A stretch of DNA of 47,167 bases from Streptomyces sp. OfavH-34-F (GCF_022347745.1 NZ_JAKRGC010000018.1:1-47167), one strand, 5' to 3'; positions 15,733-24,406 are shown, numbered from the stretch's first letter. The notes: generated by a model not told the origin, from the letters alone. A program made the numbers and translations.

Positions 15733-17565
15733 ATGACGGTGAACGCGCGATCCTCCAGCTCCGCGTCGGTGCACGACACGATCAGCGACCCGGGCGGCCC
15801 GCCGGCCATGGACGGCGAAGGGGGCGCTGCGGTTGCCCCGCCGTGCCCTCTCGCTGAGGCAGAGCGGCTCCACGAGCGGGCGGCCGCCGCGCGCGCCACC
15901 GCGCTGGGGCTGGCCGAGACCCACTCCGACGCGGTGACGGCTGCGTACGAGGCCATCGGCCAGGCCCGTCGTTGGCGTCTGCCCCAGTGGATCCAGGACG
16001 AGGGCTGGAACTGTCGGCTGGAGCTGGAGGAGGAAAGCACCGCGATCTGGGCCCGGGCGCATATGGCGTACTGGGTCCGCGAACAGGCTGCGGTGACGGT
16101 GGCGAAGGTGCGCGCCGCACTGGGCCTGCCGGTGGAGGACATCGACCTCCTGGACGATGCCGGGCGTGACGCCTACATCGCGGCGCTGAGTGACGAGGAA
16201 CGGGCCGCGCTCGCGGGGCCGTGGCCGGTCGAGTGGCTCTACAGCCCGAAGCCCGGCGATCCGATCAGGATCGTGAACCTGTTCGCAGGGCCGGGCGGCT
16301 GGTGTGAGGGGATCACCACCGTGCTCGGCGAGCAGGTCGACATGGTCGGGGTGGATCTGTCCGAGGGCGCGTGCGCCACCGCGCGGGCCGCCGGGCACCG
16401 CCGGATCTGCGCCTCCGTCACCGATCTGGATCCGGGGCACCGCGCGCTGCGCTACGTGGTGGCGGTCATCCTCTCCCCGCCCTGCCAGACGCTTTCCCCG
16501 GGCGGGAAGCGGGCGGGCTTGGAAGCGTCGGCGATGCAGATCCTGGAGGACGTCATCTCCGACGCCGGGGCTGCGGCCGGGTTCATCATGGTCGACGACG
16601 CCGGGGACGGCCTGGAGGGCTACGCACCGCCTACCGGCGCCAGTTGGGCGGAGGTCCGCGCTCCCCTGGCCGCCCTGGACGACCCGCGCACCGGCCTGAT
16701 GGCCGAGGTGGTGATCTGGCCGCTCGCCCTCCAGGCGAAGTTCGGGAACATCCGGTGGGTGGCCATGGAGCAGTCGAGCAACCTGCTGAAATCCCCGGCC
16801 GCGCAGTACGTCGTCGAGGCCATCAGCAGCGAGTTCTACGCGGCCGGCTGGGAGTACGCGCAGTTCAGCCTCCTGGACGCTGCGGACTACGGGGCCGCTT
16901 CGAAGCGGCGCCGGAGTTTCCTGGTGTCGATGCGCTATACCCGCCCTTTCGTCGACTACCGCCCCAGCGCGCCGTTCCCCGTGACCACCTGGGCGCACTG
17001 CATGGGCTGGGAGAAGGGCCACAAGGTATCCACCCGGGGCGTGCGCGGCATCGACCCGAACACCGGCCGGCCCAAGGGCGGCGGGACGTTCGACGCCGAC
17101 CGGCCCGGCACGACGGTGACCGGCACGGCGTACGGGTGGAAGCGCGAGGCGGACGGCCTCACGCACAGCCACGCCGACCTGGGACGCGCGGTGGGTTTCC
17201 TCCCCGGCTACCCCTGGAAGCACATCGGGCGCGGCGAGGGAATCCGCAACAAGACCCAGCTGATCGCCGACACGGTCTGCCCGATGGTGTCGGCCGCCTG
17301 GATCGCCCACATCCTCGGCCGGACCTGGGAACCGCAGACCCGCGCCTACGTGCACAACCTCTACCTCCGCACCCTGCGGAGCAGTACCGTCACGACACTG
17401 CAGGGCGGTCTACTGCCCGGCACGGCCCGCAACGGCCTCGCACACCGTCAGCACCAAGCACCCCCGCGCCGACGCTCCGGCCGAGCCGTCCGGCAGGATA
17501 CGAGGAACAGCGCGCGCCAAGGAGGGACAAGCCGCCGCAACCCCCCGGCACCGCGCGGCGTTTGA
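15733..17565 (+). CDS. DNA cytosine-C5 methyltransferase
   Basis: The 610-residue protein carries the C5-methylase motifs in order. Motif I is NLFAGPGGWCEG (about 181-192, SAM binding). Motif IV is SPPCQTLSPGG with the catalytic Cys near 251. EQSSN near 345 takes the place of ENV in motif VI, and YGAASKRRR stands in for the QxRxR of motif VIII. The C-terminal GIRNKTQLIADTVCPMVS matches the motif X region. A 170-residue helical N-terminal extension and a basic Arg-rich tail flank the core, and both exceed ordinary Dcm proteins. No cognate restriction nuclease is adjacent, so it is probably an orphan enzyme for epigenetic marking or anti-restriction. It is the first gene after promoter E. Confidence 0.88.
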   Translation: MTVNARSSSSASVHDTISDPGGPPAMDGEGGAAVAPPCPLAEAERLHERAAAARATALGLAETHSDAVTAAYEAIGQARRWRLPQWIQDEGWNCRLELEEESTAIWARAHMAYWVREQAAVTVAKVRAALGLPVEDIDLLDDAGRDAYIAALSDEERAALAGPWPVEWLYSPKPGDPIRIVNLFAGPGGWCEGITTVLGEQVDMVGVDLSEGACATARAAGHRRICASVTDLDPGHRALRYVVAVILSPPCQTLSPGGKRAGLEASAMQILEDVISDAGAAAGFIMVDDAGDGLEGYAPPTGASWAEVRAPLAALDDPRTGLMAEVVIWPLALQAKFGNIRWVAMEQSSNLLKSPAAQYVVEAISSEFYAAGWEYAQFSLLDAADYGAASKRRRSFLVSMRYTRPFVDYRPSAPFPVTTWAHCMGWEKGHKVSTRGVRGIDPNTGRPKGGGTFDADRPGTTVTGTAYGWKREADGLTHSHADLGRAVGFLPGYPWKHIGRGEGIRNKTQLIADTVCPMVSAAWIAHILGRTWEPQTRAYVHNLYLRTLRSSTVTTLQGGLLPGTARNGLAHRQHQAPPRRRSGRAVRQDTRNSARQGGTSRRNPPAPRGV

Positions 17566-17618
17566 GGTGCCGTCCCGACAGCCCGGCCTCACCAGGGCGA
17601 GACGGAGAAGAGAAGATC

Positions 17619-17945
17619 ATGCCGAGTGCCGCCGTCACGAAGGGCCGGTTCTGCCGCGACTTCGCCCCCGACAGAAGCGCCGCGACCGGCGCCTGCGCGT
17701 CGTCGCGGTCGGCGAGTCCCGGGCCGACCTCGTCGTCGAGCACGACCTCGGCGGCCAGGAGAAGAAGACCCGCGCCAGCCTCGCCCGGCTGCGCTCGGCT
17801 GCCTTCGAGGATCGAGGACGCGGCCGACACCGACCCGCAGTACCTGGCCGTACTGGCGGCCGTCGCGGACGTCCACCGGCCGGAAGCCACCCCCGCCGAC
17901 TACGCCCGCGCCGCCCCGCGCGCGCTGCGAACCTCCGAGCAGTAG
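17619..17945 (+). pseudogene. Small gene with two frame disruptions
   Basis: MPSAAVTKGRFCRDFA is read from ATG 17619. The coding-like reading then shifts to another frame for RLRVVAVGESRADLVVEHDL and EKKTRASLARLRSAAFED, and returns to the first frame for AADTDPQYLAVLAAVADVHR up to TAG 17945. The second shift coincides with GAGGATCGAGGACG, where a short duplication of GATCGAG would explain it. The gene is probably dead, or the sequence has errors. It follows the methyltransferase by 53 bp. Function is unknown. Confidence 0.5.
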
Positions 17946-18005
17946 ACGCCACCGAACAGCCCGTACGGCCCGAGCCCCGGGGGCAGGGGCCACCAACCCC
18001 GCAAA

Positions 18006-18034
18006 TTGCTTAACTCTATGAGTACGTATATTAT
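18006..18034 (+). promoter_or_regulatory. Island promoter copy F
   Basis: TTGCTT (18006) and TATTAT (18029) flank a 17-bp spacer with the dyad ACTC-TAT-GAGT. It is the best match to a vegetative promoter among the six copies and drives the operon from 18125 to 22197. Confidence 0.7.
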
Positions 18035-18124
18035 TCTTCCTGTCGGGCCGGTCGTCGTCCGGCCACCACCTATCCCATCTCGCGCGGGCGTGCACGCAGC
18101 CGGCCGCGCCCCCTGGAGAACACT

Positions 18125-18673
18125 GTGGACATGCTCAAGCCCGCTCCGAACAGCGTCGCCGCCCCCAGGGATGCGGCCCATCTGTCCGCAGCACCGGCCC
18201 CGCCCCTCGGCGTTGACCGCCTCGACGCCGAGATCTTCACCGCCGCCGCCATGGAACTGGCGACGGCCCACTGGTCCCTGGAGCAGCTCACCTCCGCCGC
18301 CAGCACCCTCACGGCCGAGTGCGCACGGCGCCGCGAGACCATGCTCGCGGACGTCCTGCGCGCCCTGTTCCACGTCCCCCAGGCCGATGGCGGCCCCGTG
18401 ACCCGCGTCGAGTTCGTGACCGACTCCCCGTACGAGAACGGCACGTTCTGGGATGAGTCGCAGGTCTACCTCCACTACAAAGACGGGACGGTGACCGAGT
18501 TCGAGGACTTCACCGAGAACGGCGACGCGGACACGGGCTACAAGCTCCTGGACGACGCGTTCCGGGAGCTGCTGACGGACATCGCCGCTGACACCCCGCC
18601 GCAGCCCGGGGACCACCTGATCGTGGACCTTGCGACCGGCGAGTTCGAGCGGTCCGGGAAGTGGGCCATGTGA
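18125..18673 (+). CDS. Unknown protein, 182 aa
   Basis: GTG 18125 follows TGGAGAACACT; an ATG two codons later is an alternative. A helical N-terminal half (AAAMELATAHWSLEQLTSAA, ECARRRETMLADVLRALFHV) is followed by a beta-rich half (VEFVTDSPYENGTFWDESQV, YLHYKDGTVTEFEDF, HLIVDLATGEFERSGKW). No motif is recognised. It is the first gene of the operon containing the DndC-like enzyme. Confidence 0.65.
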   Translation: MDMLKPAPNSVAAPRDAAHLSAAPAPPLGVDRLDAEIFTAAAMELATAHWSLEQLTSAASTLTAECARRRETMLADVLRALFHVPQADGGPVTRVEFVTDSPYENGTFWDESQVYLHYKDGTVTEFEDFTENGDADTGYKLLDDAFRELLTDIAADTPPQPGDHLIVDLATGEFERSGKWAM

Positions 18674-18939
18674 TCTGGCCCCGGTGAAGCACCGAACCCC
18701 GCGACCCTCACGCCACCATGGTCGTCCCCGGCACGGCGCACCAGGCCGGCCCGGCAGACCGTCACGGCGGGTGCGCGACCCGGCCGGCCAGGAACCGTAG
18801 TCCGGGGAAAAGCCGGACTCCTGCGGCCGGTCCGGATGTTCACCGCCAGGCCGGGGAGCGGGGGTGCTCCGCGCACACCCCCGCTCCCCAGCCGGACATT
18901 CGATCGCCTCATACCCGCCGATCGTCGGAAGGCCCCGCC

Positions 18940-20487
18940 ATGTCCCCGCCCACCCTGGTCCCCGGTCTCGGCCCGACCCGCCGCACGCCCTTCGGTGAGA
19001 TCACCCCGGACCGCTACCTCAGACTGCTGCTGGAGGAGATCCGCGAGCTGTACCGAGCCGACCAGGTGCCGTGGGTGATCGGCTACAGCGGCGGCAAGGA
19101 CAGCACCCTGGTCACCGCGCTGGTGTGGTGGGCCCTGGCCGCACTGCCCCCGGACGAGCGGACCAAGACCGTCCACGTGATCTCCACCGACACCCTGGTG
19201 GAAAACCCCCTGGTGGCCGCCTGGGTGGGCCGGTCACTGGACTCAATGCGCGAGGCCGCCGCCGCCCAGCACCTTCCCATCGAAGTGCACCGGCTCACCC
19301 CGGCCGTGGAGGACTCCTTCTGGACATGCCTGATCGGGCGCGGCTACGCCGCGCCGAGGCCAAAATTCAGGTGGTGCACCGAGCGGCTCAAGATCAAACC
19401 GTCGAACCGGTTCATCCGCACCGTCGTCGGCGCCCACGGCGAGGCGATCCTCGTCCTGGGCATCCGCAAGGCCGAGAGCGCCGTACGCGCCAAGGCCATG
19501 GCCCGCCACGAGAAGGGCCGCGTGCGCGACCGGCTCTCGCCCAACGGCGAACTGCCCAACTCGCTGGTCTACAGCCCGATCGAGGCGCTGACCAACGACG
19601 AGGTATGGATCTTGCTGATGCAGTACGACAACCCCTGGGGCCACAGCCACAAGGACCTGCTGGGCCTCTACCAGGGAGCGAGCCCGGACTCCGAGTGCCC
19701 GCTGGTGGTGGACACCACCACCCCGTCGTGCGGCGACAGCCGGTTCGGATGCTGGACGTGCACGATGGTCAGCCAGGACAAGTCCCTCAAGGCCATGATC
19801 GCCAACGACGACGACAACGACTGGCTGCGTCCGCTGCTCGAGCTGCGCAACGCCCTCGACATCGACGACGACCGTCACCTGCGGGACTACCGCAGGTCGA
19901 ACGGCTCGCTCATGCTCTTCCACGGACGGCTCGTCCACGGCCCCTATACGCAGACGGCACGAGAGGACTGGCTGCGCCGGCTGCTGCGCGCCCAGCGCCA
20001 GATCCGCACCCACGGCCCGGAGTACGTACGGGACCTGTCCCTGATCAGCATGGAGGAGCTGCACGCGATCCGCCACGAATGGGTCGTGGTCAAACACGAG
20101 ATCGAAGACACCCTTCCCGGCATCTACCAGGAGGAGACCGGCGCCCCCTTCCCCGGCCCGGACCTCCTGAACAGCGGCTTCGGCTTCGGCGCCGACGACA
20201 TGGCCGTACTGAGCGAGGTCTGCGACGGCGACGAGAGCCAGTACCAGGGGATCCGCGCGCTGCTCGGGGTGGAGCGCCGCTTCCGCACCGCCGAACGCCG
20301 CGCCCGCTACTTCGAAGCACTGGAGAAGACCGTCACCAAGCACATGTTCACCGGCGAGGACGACGCCCTCCAGTACGCGATCAACCGCGACCAGATCCGC
20401 GCCGGCTTCTACGATCAGAGCGACCCCGCACCCCAGGGCTCGGACGAGACCGACCCCAACGAAATTGCCGCCGAGGAGAGTTCGTGA
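18940..20487 (+). CDS. DndC-like sulfurtransferase (PAPS-reductase family)
   Basis: This 515-residue protein has the DndC architecture. SGGKDS (50-55) is the PP-loop that binds and hydrolyses ATP. FRWCTERLKI (about 147-156) and the FGCWTCTMV cluster (about 268-276) provide Cys residues expected to hold an iron-sulfur centre and carry sulfur. DndC works with DndA/IscS, DndD and DndE to put phosphorothioate into the DNA backbone, with DndB as regulator. None of those partners is visible in this window. The enzyme may be orphan, use partners elsewhere, or modify another substrate. ATG 18940 follows GGAAGG. It overlaps the next gene by four bases. Confidence 0.8.
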   Translation: MSPPTLVPGLGPTRRTPFGEITPDRYLRLLLEEIRELYRADQVPWVIGYSGGKDSTLVTALVWWALAALPPDERTKTVHVISTDTLVENPLVAAWVGRSLDSMREAAAAQHLPIEVHRLTPAVEDSFWTCLIGRGYAAPRPKFRWCTERLKIKPSNRFIRTVVGAHGEAILVLGIRKAESAVRAKAMARHEKGRVRDRLSPNGELPNSLVYSPIEALTNDEVWILLMQYDNPWGHSHKDLLGLYQGASPDSECPLVVDTTTPSCGDSRFGCWTCTMVSQDKSLKAMIANDDDNDWLRPLLELRNALDIDDDRHLRDYRRSNGSLMLFHGRLVHGPYTQTAREDWLRRLLRAQRQIRTHGPEYVRDLSLISMEELHAIRHEWVVVKHEIEDTLPGIYQEETGAPFPGPDLLNSGFGFGADDMAVLSEVCDGDESQYQGIRALLGVERRFRTAERRARYFEALEKTVTKHMFTGEDDALQYAINRDQIRAGFYDQSDPAPQGSDETDPNEIAAEESS

Positions 20488-20876
20488 CCGAGCAGCCCCC
20501 GACCCCGCCGCGCCCCGACCACCAGGGCCTGCCGGGGCTGCACATGGCCGAACTGGCCGTCTGGAAGGAGCGCTGGCAGATGATCGTCGTCGCGCCCGGT
20601 CCGGAAGTCGTCGTCGACACCGTCGACCTCGGCCCGGCCGACACCCTCACCGTCGCTGCCCCGGACGGCCCCGGACACCACATGATCGCGCCCAGCCCGG
20701 ACCCCCAGCCCGTCCCGCCCCTCGCGGACGCGATCAACCGCCTGCCCCAGCTGGGCTACACCATCGACCCCATCGCCTGGGCCGACCCGGCCAAACTCAC
20801 CGGCTGGACCGAGGTCACGTACACCATCTGGACCACCCCCTGCCACCCGGTCGCCACGCCGACGCAGCGACCGTAG
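20484..20876 (+). CDS. Unknown protein coupled to DndC-like enzyme, 130 aa
   Basis: GTG 20484 overlaps the DndC-like stop codon (GTGA), so the genes are translationally coupled. The protein has MAELAVWKERWQMIVVAPGP, VVVDTVDLGPADTLTVAAP and LGYTIDPIAWADPAKLTGW. It is small, Trp/Pro-rich and soluble. I do not recognise it as DndB, DndD or DndE. Tight coupling suggests that it is a dedicated partner of the sulfurtransferase. Confidence 0.7.
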   Translation: MTEQPPTPPRPDHQGLPGLHMAELAVWKERWQMIVVAPGPEVVVDTVDLGPADTLTVAAPDGPGHHMIAPSPDPQPVPPLADAINRLPQLGYTIDPIAWADPAKLTGWTEVTYTIWTTPCHPVATPTQRP

Positions 20877-20920
20877 CGACCGGCGCCCAGAACACCTTCG
20901 ACGAGCAGGAGAACGACGGC

Positions 20921-21532
20921 ATGACGGCCAACGAGCCGAACCCGGACTGCCCGGAATGCGCCGAGCAACTGGATTACGACACCGCCAACGCTGTCTTCGC
21001 CTGCGGCAACGAGCAGTGCGCGTGCTACGGGATCGAGCGGCCGGTGTGGAGCGCCCTGGAGAAGGCAGGGATACTACTCGCTCCGGTCACCGGACTGCCC
21101 CGGCCGACGCGTCAGGGCTTCCCGGTTCCGTGGGTGACCCCATGGACAGCGGGGCGGGTGTGGTGGCGCGCGATGGACTCCCGGCTGTTGGCCCGTGCCC
21201 ACAACGAGTGGCGCTGCCAGGTGTGCGGAGCCCCTCTCGCCGAGCAGGCGTGGGTGCTGGCCACGCCCGCCGGCGTGGTGCTGCAGGCCGCACTGCACCA
21301 GGAGTGCAGGGATCTGGCGCGGGTGGCCTGCCCGCACCTGTCCGGCCAGGCGACGCGCAGCAGCGCCCACCTCGTCACCCGCGCACAGTTGGCCTCCGAC
21401 GGCCGGCCGCTGCTCCAGGCGCAGCCGTCCGACCCGTACTTCCTCCAGCAGTGGGAACTGGCCGCCCTTCCGGGCCAGTCCGAACACCCCCACGACGACC
21501 CTTCCGGCCCGGCTGCTCCGGCACCGGCCTGA
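20921..21532 (+). CDS. Zinc-ribbon protein, 203 aa
   Basis: ATG 20921 follows CAGGAGAACGACGGC. Two Cys clusters are visible. CPECAEQLDYDTANAVFACG with NEQCACYG at residues 7-38 resembles a zinc ribbon. RCQVCGAPLAEQAWVL, with a later HQEC, forms a second likely metal site near 92-130. Such proteins often bind DNA or RNA or act as adaptors. It belongs to the promoter F operon with the DndC-like enzyme. The exact role is unknown. Confidence 0.65.
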   Translation: MTANEPNPDCPECAEQLDYDTANAVFACGNEQCACYGIERPVWSALEKAGILLAPVTGLPRPTRQGFPVPWVTPWTAGRVWWRAMDSRLLARAHNEWRCQVCGAPLAEQAWVLATPAGVVLQAALHQECRDLARVACPHLSGQATRSSAHLVTRAQLASDGRPLLQAQPSDPYFLQQWELAALPGQSEHPHDDPSGPAAPAPA

Positions 21533-21570
21533 CGCCCGTTTCGGACAATCCGACCTTGCAGGAGAACACG

Positions 21571-22197
21571 ATGAACGAACGGTCGCCCGTTGCGGCCGAC
21601 CGGCCCCGGCCCGGCCGCGCCCCGGCCGTCGGCGGCCTCCTGACCCCCGCCGAGGCCGCCCTGATCCACTGCCTCCGACAGTACGCCGCAGAGGTCGACC
21701 CGACCTCCGAGCCGGTCCTCGAAGGGTGGGCGTACCCCTCCCCCTTCCATCTGCTCCTCGATGTTGGCCGGCTCTTCACCCCGGCCCCGCTTCCGCCCGC
21801 AGTCGCCCCGCTCTTGGTGACCTTCTGCTACACCAACGCCGTTCAGACGATCGCGGACCAGGAGGACCCCGCCCTGGTGTACGTTGAGGGGTTCGCCAGC
21901 TGCACCGTCGACAGCGCCGTCCACCACGCCCCCCACGCCTGGGCCACTGATGGCACCCACGCCATCGACCCGACCTGGCCCGCCGATTCGGGCTGTACCT
22001 ACCTCGGCATCCCCTTCGCGGACCCCGAGATGTGGCCGGACCCTCAGTACGGCGACGGAATCCTCCAGCAGTACGCCAGCCTCCTCCCGATCCTGCGCGA
22101 GGGTCTGCCCGCGGACGCAGTCGCCGACATCGGCCGGGCACTTCCGCACTGGGTGCGCCGCCTCCGTTCCAATGTCGTGAACCTTGCCTCTGGTTGA
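21571..22197 (+). CDS. Unknown protein with Cys-His-Asp triad, 208 aa
   Basis: ATG 21571 follows AGGAGAACACG. The sequence FCYTNAVQTIAD (Cys near 90), LVYVEGFASC, HAPHAWATDG (His near 127) and HAIDPTWPAD (Asp near 136) keeps the order Cys, His, Asp. This is typical of transglutaminase or papain-like folds, and I associate the YVEGFA...HAW...DPTW pattern with a family of uncharacterised proteins. It may be a cysteine hydrolase or transferase; substrate unknown. It is the last gene of the promoter F operon and is followed by a strong terminator. Confidence 0.6.
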   Translation: MNERSPVAADRPRPGRAPAVGGLLTPAEAALIHCLRQYAAEVDPTSEPVLEGWAYPSPFHLLLDVGRLFTPAPLPPAVAPLLVTFCYTNAVQTIADQEDPALVYVEGFASCTVDSAVHHAPHAWATDGTHAIDPTWPADSGCTYLGIPFADPEMWPDPQYGDGILQQYASLLPILREGLPADAVADIGRALPHWVRRLRSNVVNLASG

Positions 22198-22219
22198 CTA
22201 CCGACTGCTTGACATGGAC

Positions 22220-22263
22220 CTGCCGCCACCCCCTGCTGCGGAGACAGCCGGGGGTGGCGGCAG
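22220..22263 (+). terminator. Perfect 14-bp hairpin closing the island
   Basis: CTGCCGCCACCCCC (22220-22233) pairs perfectly with GGGGGTGGCGGCAG (22250-22263) around a 16-nt loop. It lies 23 bp after the stop at 22197, with no T-tract, as is usual for Streptomyces terminators. It may serve both convergent genes. Confidence 0.85.
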
Positions 22264-22287
22264 TGACTGATCGTTGCTCAGTCCCGC

Positions 22288-23607
22288 TCAGCGTGTCCGA
22301 GCCCCATCAATCAGGGTCTGAGCGATCAGTCGTATCGGTTCCCAAGACTCGTCGAGCGGATCGCCGGCCTCGGCCGCAGTCAGGAGAGCGTCGATCCTGG
22401 TTTGGACGTACTGCTTGTTGGCAAGTTCCCCTTGGTAATCCTGGACCGAATCTTTATATGCCTTCCACTGAACTGGGACAGAGACACCCTTCGGGTCTCG
22501 CAGACTGTTCAGGCCGAAGTAGAACTCGAGGGAGCATGCCCGGCCGTTGATGTTGTCATTGATCTCTCCTGACGGCCCGAAAGTGGGATAGGACTTCGTG
22601 TATTCAAGATCAGGAAGTAGACATGCACTGTAATGATTCGGGAGCGTGATGCTCGCGATCTGCTTGATCGCCTCCCGGCCAGCGGTGTCGTTGTCGAGGA
22701 GTCCGATCACCCGGTTCATTACTCCGGCCGCAGCGAAGCTCTTGAGGTTTGCGACGACTTTGTCGGTTCCGCCCGGCGCCCTTGTAGTGTCAAAGTCCAG
22801 GAACTTGAAGTATCCAGCGATGTCTGGCCTGACCAGTTTCAGCGCCCGCGGAAGAACACGGGAATCAAATTTCCCTTCCGTGAGCACGATGATGGGGCCG
22901 GTGCTGGCTGTCTCCTCCCGGAGGTCCTCAAGGGCCTGCGTTGAGACCTGATCAGTACTCTTGAACGCACCACCCGACAGTAGGTCGCTGAGATCGAGAC
23001 GGAGGATCGCCTGCGGGTCCTGACGATCCAGAAGCCCGGCGATGAGCAAGCGATGATCGAGGTCGCCGTCGAAGAAGATCTCGAGCTTGCGTAGGCAGAA
23101 CTGCTCCAACCTAGTTAGGTTCTCCTCCATCCACGCCGGGCCGCGCTTCAGGTATCCCTGGAGACCGATCTCAGCAATTTCTTCGTCGGTGACTTTTTGC
23201 GCCAGGTCCGAGCCAGGTCCAACTGCGTGCTCATAGACCGGCCATTGCCTCAGACCCCGGAAGAAGTTCGCCATCTCCCGGCGGCATCGCTCTGCAGTAA
23301 AACCCATCAACTCCAGCCGGGCGGCAGCCGTCCCAACAGTCGTCTTGTAACCGAAACGCTGGTCTACATCAACGGAGTCGTATTCAGAAGAATCGGAGTC
23401 AGCGTCGGGGTAGTTGCGAAACTCCTCAGGGTCATCAATCTCAAAAGGTTCGAACAGATCAGCATTCTCCCTGTCAATCATCGCGACCCAACCTCGGTGC
23501 ATGTATTTGTCCTCTTCTTGGAAGACAGTCATGAGCCTGGTCGGCGCCTCCCACATTCCTTCAAGTATCTTTAGGTCCTCCAGGAACAGGTGCCATCTAT
23601 GACTCAC
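22288..23607 (-). CDS. HEPN/Toprim-type protein, 439 aa
   Basis: The C-terminal half holds a Toprim-like fold: IIVLTEGKFDSRVL (about 240-253) with the conserved Glu, and RVIGLLDNDTAGREA (about 293-307) with the Asp-x-Asp. The N-terminal half contains RFGYKTTVGTAAARLELMGF, which I associate with the HEPN/Toprim-associated N-terminal domain. Proteins of this kind are suspected nucleases in phage-defence settings; activity here is inferred. The GTG start at 23607 follows GGAG and an upstream in-frame stop, and the family's usual N-terminal leader strand seems absent, so the protein may be slightly truncated. GC content is clearly lower than in flanking genes, indicating recent acquisition. Confidence 0.7.
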   Translation of the reverse strand: MSHRWHLFLEDLKILEGMWEAPTRLMTVFQEEDKYMHRGWVAMIDRENADLFEPFEIDDPEEFRNYPDADSDSSEYDSVDVDQRFGYKTTVGTAAARLELMGFTAERCRREMANFFRGLRQWPVYEHAVGPGSDLAQKVTDEEIAEIGLQGYLKRGPAWMEENLTRLEQFCLRKLEIFFDGDLDHRLLIAGLLDRQDPQAILRLDLSDLLSGGAFKSTDQVSTQALEDLREETASTGPIIVLTEGKFDSRVLPRALKLVRPDIAGYFKFLDFDTTRAPGGTDKVVANLKSFAAAGVMNRVIGLLDNDTAGREAIKQIASITLPNHYSACLLPDLEYTKSYPTFGPSGEINDNINGRACSLEFYFGLNSLRDPKGVSVPVQWKAYKDSVQDYQGELANKQYVQTRIDALLTAAEAGDPLDESWEPIRLIAQTLIDGARTR

Positions 23608-23716
23608 GCACTTCTCCGATCAGGTAACGCTTTTTCCGCTGCTCGTGGGCATCCTGGCTTCACGCTCTGACTCTGACGGCGGCTGCGACCAAGCACAAGA
23701 TCTTTTCGTCCCGGGT

Positions 23717-24070
23717 TCAACGACGAGATGGTCGGATGTTAATGCTCGTGACGTTCGATGCCGACTTCACGACTTCCTCAAGCCCTTCGATGCGGAGGGC
23801 AAGGTGCTGGATCTGGGCTATGGCGAGGGCCAGCTCATCGGCCAGCCCATGGTTGCGTCGGCGGAGCTTCGCGTTTCGGGCGATGAGCCTGTCGGGTTCG
23901 CTGGGCCCGTCGGTGGTGCTGGCTGCGGCCGAGCGGAGGGTGCCGAGTTCCTGAGCGATGTCGGGGAAGCGTCGGCGGAACGTGGTGTTGCTGAGGCCGA
24001 GCTGCCGGGCCAGCGCCAGGACGCTGGGGCGGGTGTTGGTCTGGCAGCAGATCTTGAGCATGTCGGTCAT
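23717..24070 (-). CDS. TnpC-like transposon accessory protein, 117 aa
   Basis: The protein begins MTDMLKICCQTNTRPSVLAL with a helix-turn-helix-like LARQLGLSNTTFRRRFPDI (about 19-37). It continues into a probable coiled coil (RNAKLRRRNHGLADELALAI). This is the layout of the small DNA-binding partner found beside tyrosine recombinases in Tn554-like elements. The truncated recombinase at 24152 supports this. It is probably non-functional as an element without its recombinases, though the reading frame itself is intact. Confidence 0.6.
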   Translation of the reverse strand: MTDMLKICCQTNTRPSVLALARQLGLSNTTFRRRFPDIAQELGTLRSAAASTTDGPSEPDRLIARNAKLRRRNHGLADELALAIAQIQHLALRIEGLEEVVKSASNVTSINIRPSRR

Positions 24071-24151
24071 GCGAACTGGAAGACGTGCGAGGTGACCTTG
24101 AAGTACCCGGCCAAGGCCATCGCCCGGTTCCGTTGACTGTTCAGCGGCCCC

Positions 24152-24406
24152 TCAAGGTAGTCCCCCCCGATGGAGGTACGAGTTCAAGTTGACGTCGCAG
24201 ACGAACCGGGGCGACAGCAGGTACGGCGTCCCGTCAGGAATGCCCTGGTCATCGAGCCAGAGTTCGCACTCCTCGGGGCGAAGCTGCAGGTACCAAGCCC
24301 CTTCACGCGGCTGCGGCAAATCCCGCCACGTGAAGTGGACCGACCAGGCATTTCGACTCAACACCCGCGGACCATACAGGAGCAAGGTCAGTGACCGGTC
24401 GTGCAC
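24152..24406 (-). pseudogene. 5' fragment of a tyrosine recombinase
   Basis: The 84 residues (GPRVLSRNAWSVHFTWRDLP, REGAWYLQLRPEECELWLDD, GTPYLLSPRFVCDVNLNSYL) match my memory of the N-terminus of Streptomyces site-specific integrases of about 600 residues. The frame ends at YLHRGGLP, before any core-binding or catalytic domain. With the TnpC-like gene downstream it marks a decayed Tn554-like element. Catalytic Arg and Tyr residues are absent, so it cannot recombine. Confidence 0.6.

Noticed and set aside
16371..17945. 524-codon plus-strand frame overlapping the cytosine methyltransferase
   Set aside because: Arg/Gly-rich shadow; the methyltransferase motifs lie in the other frame. Only the end after 17619 looks coding.
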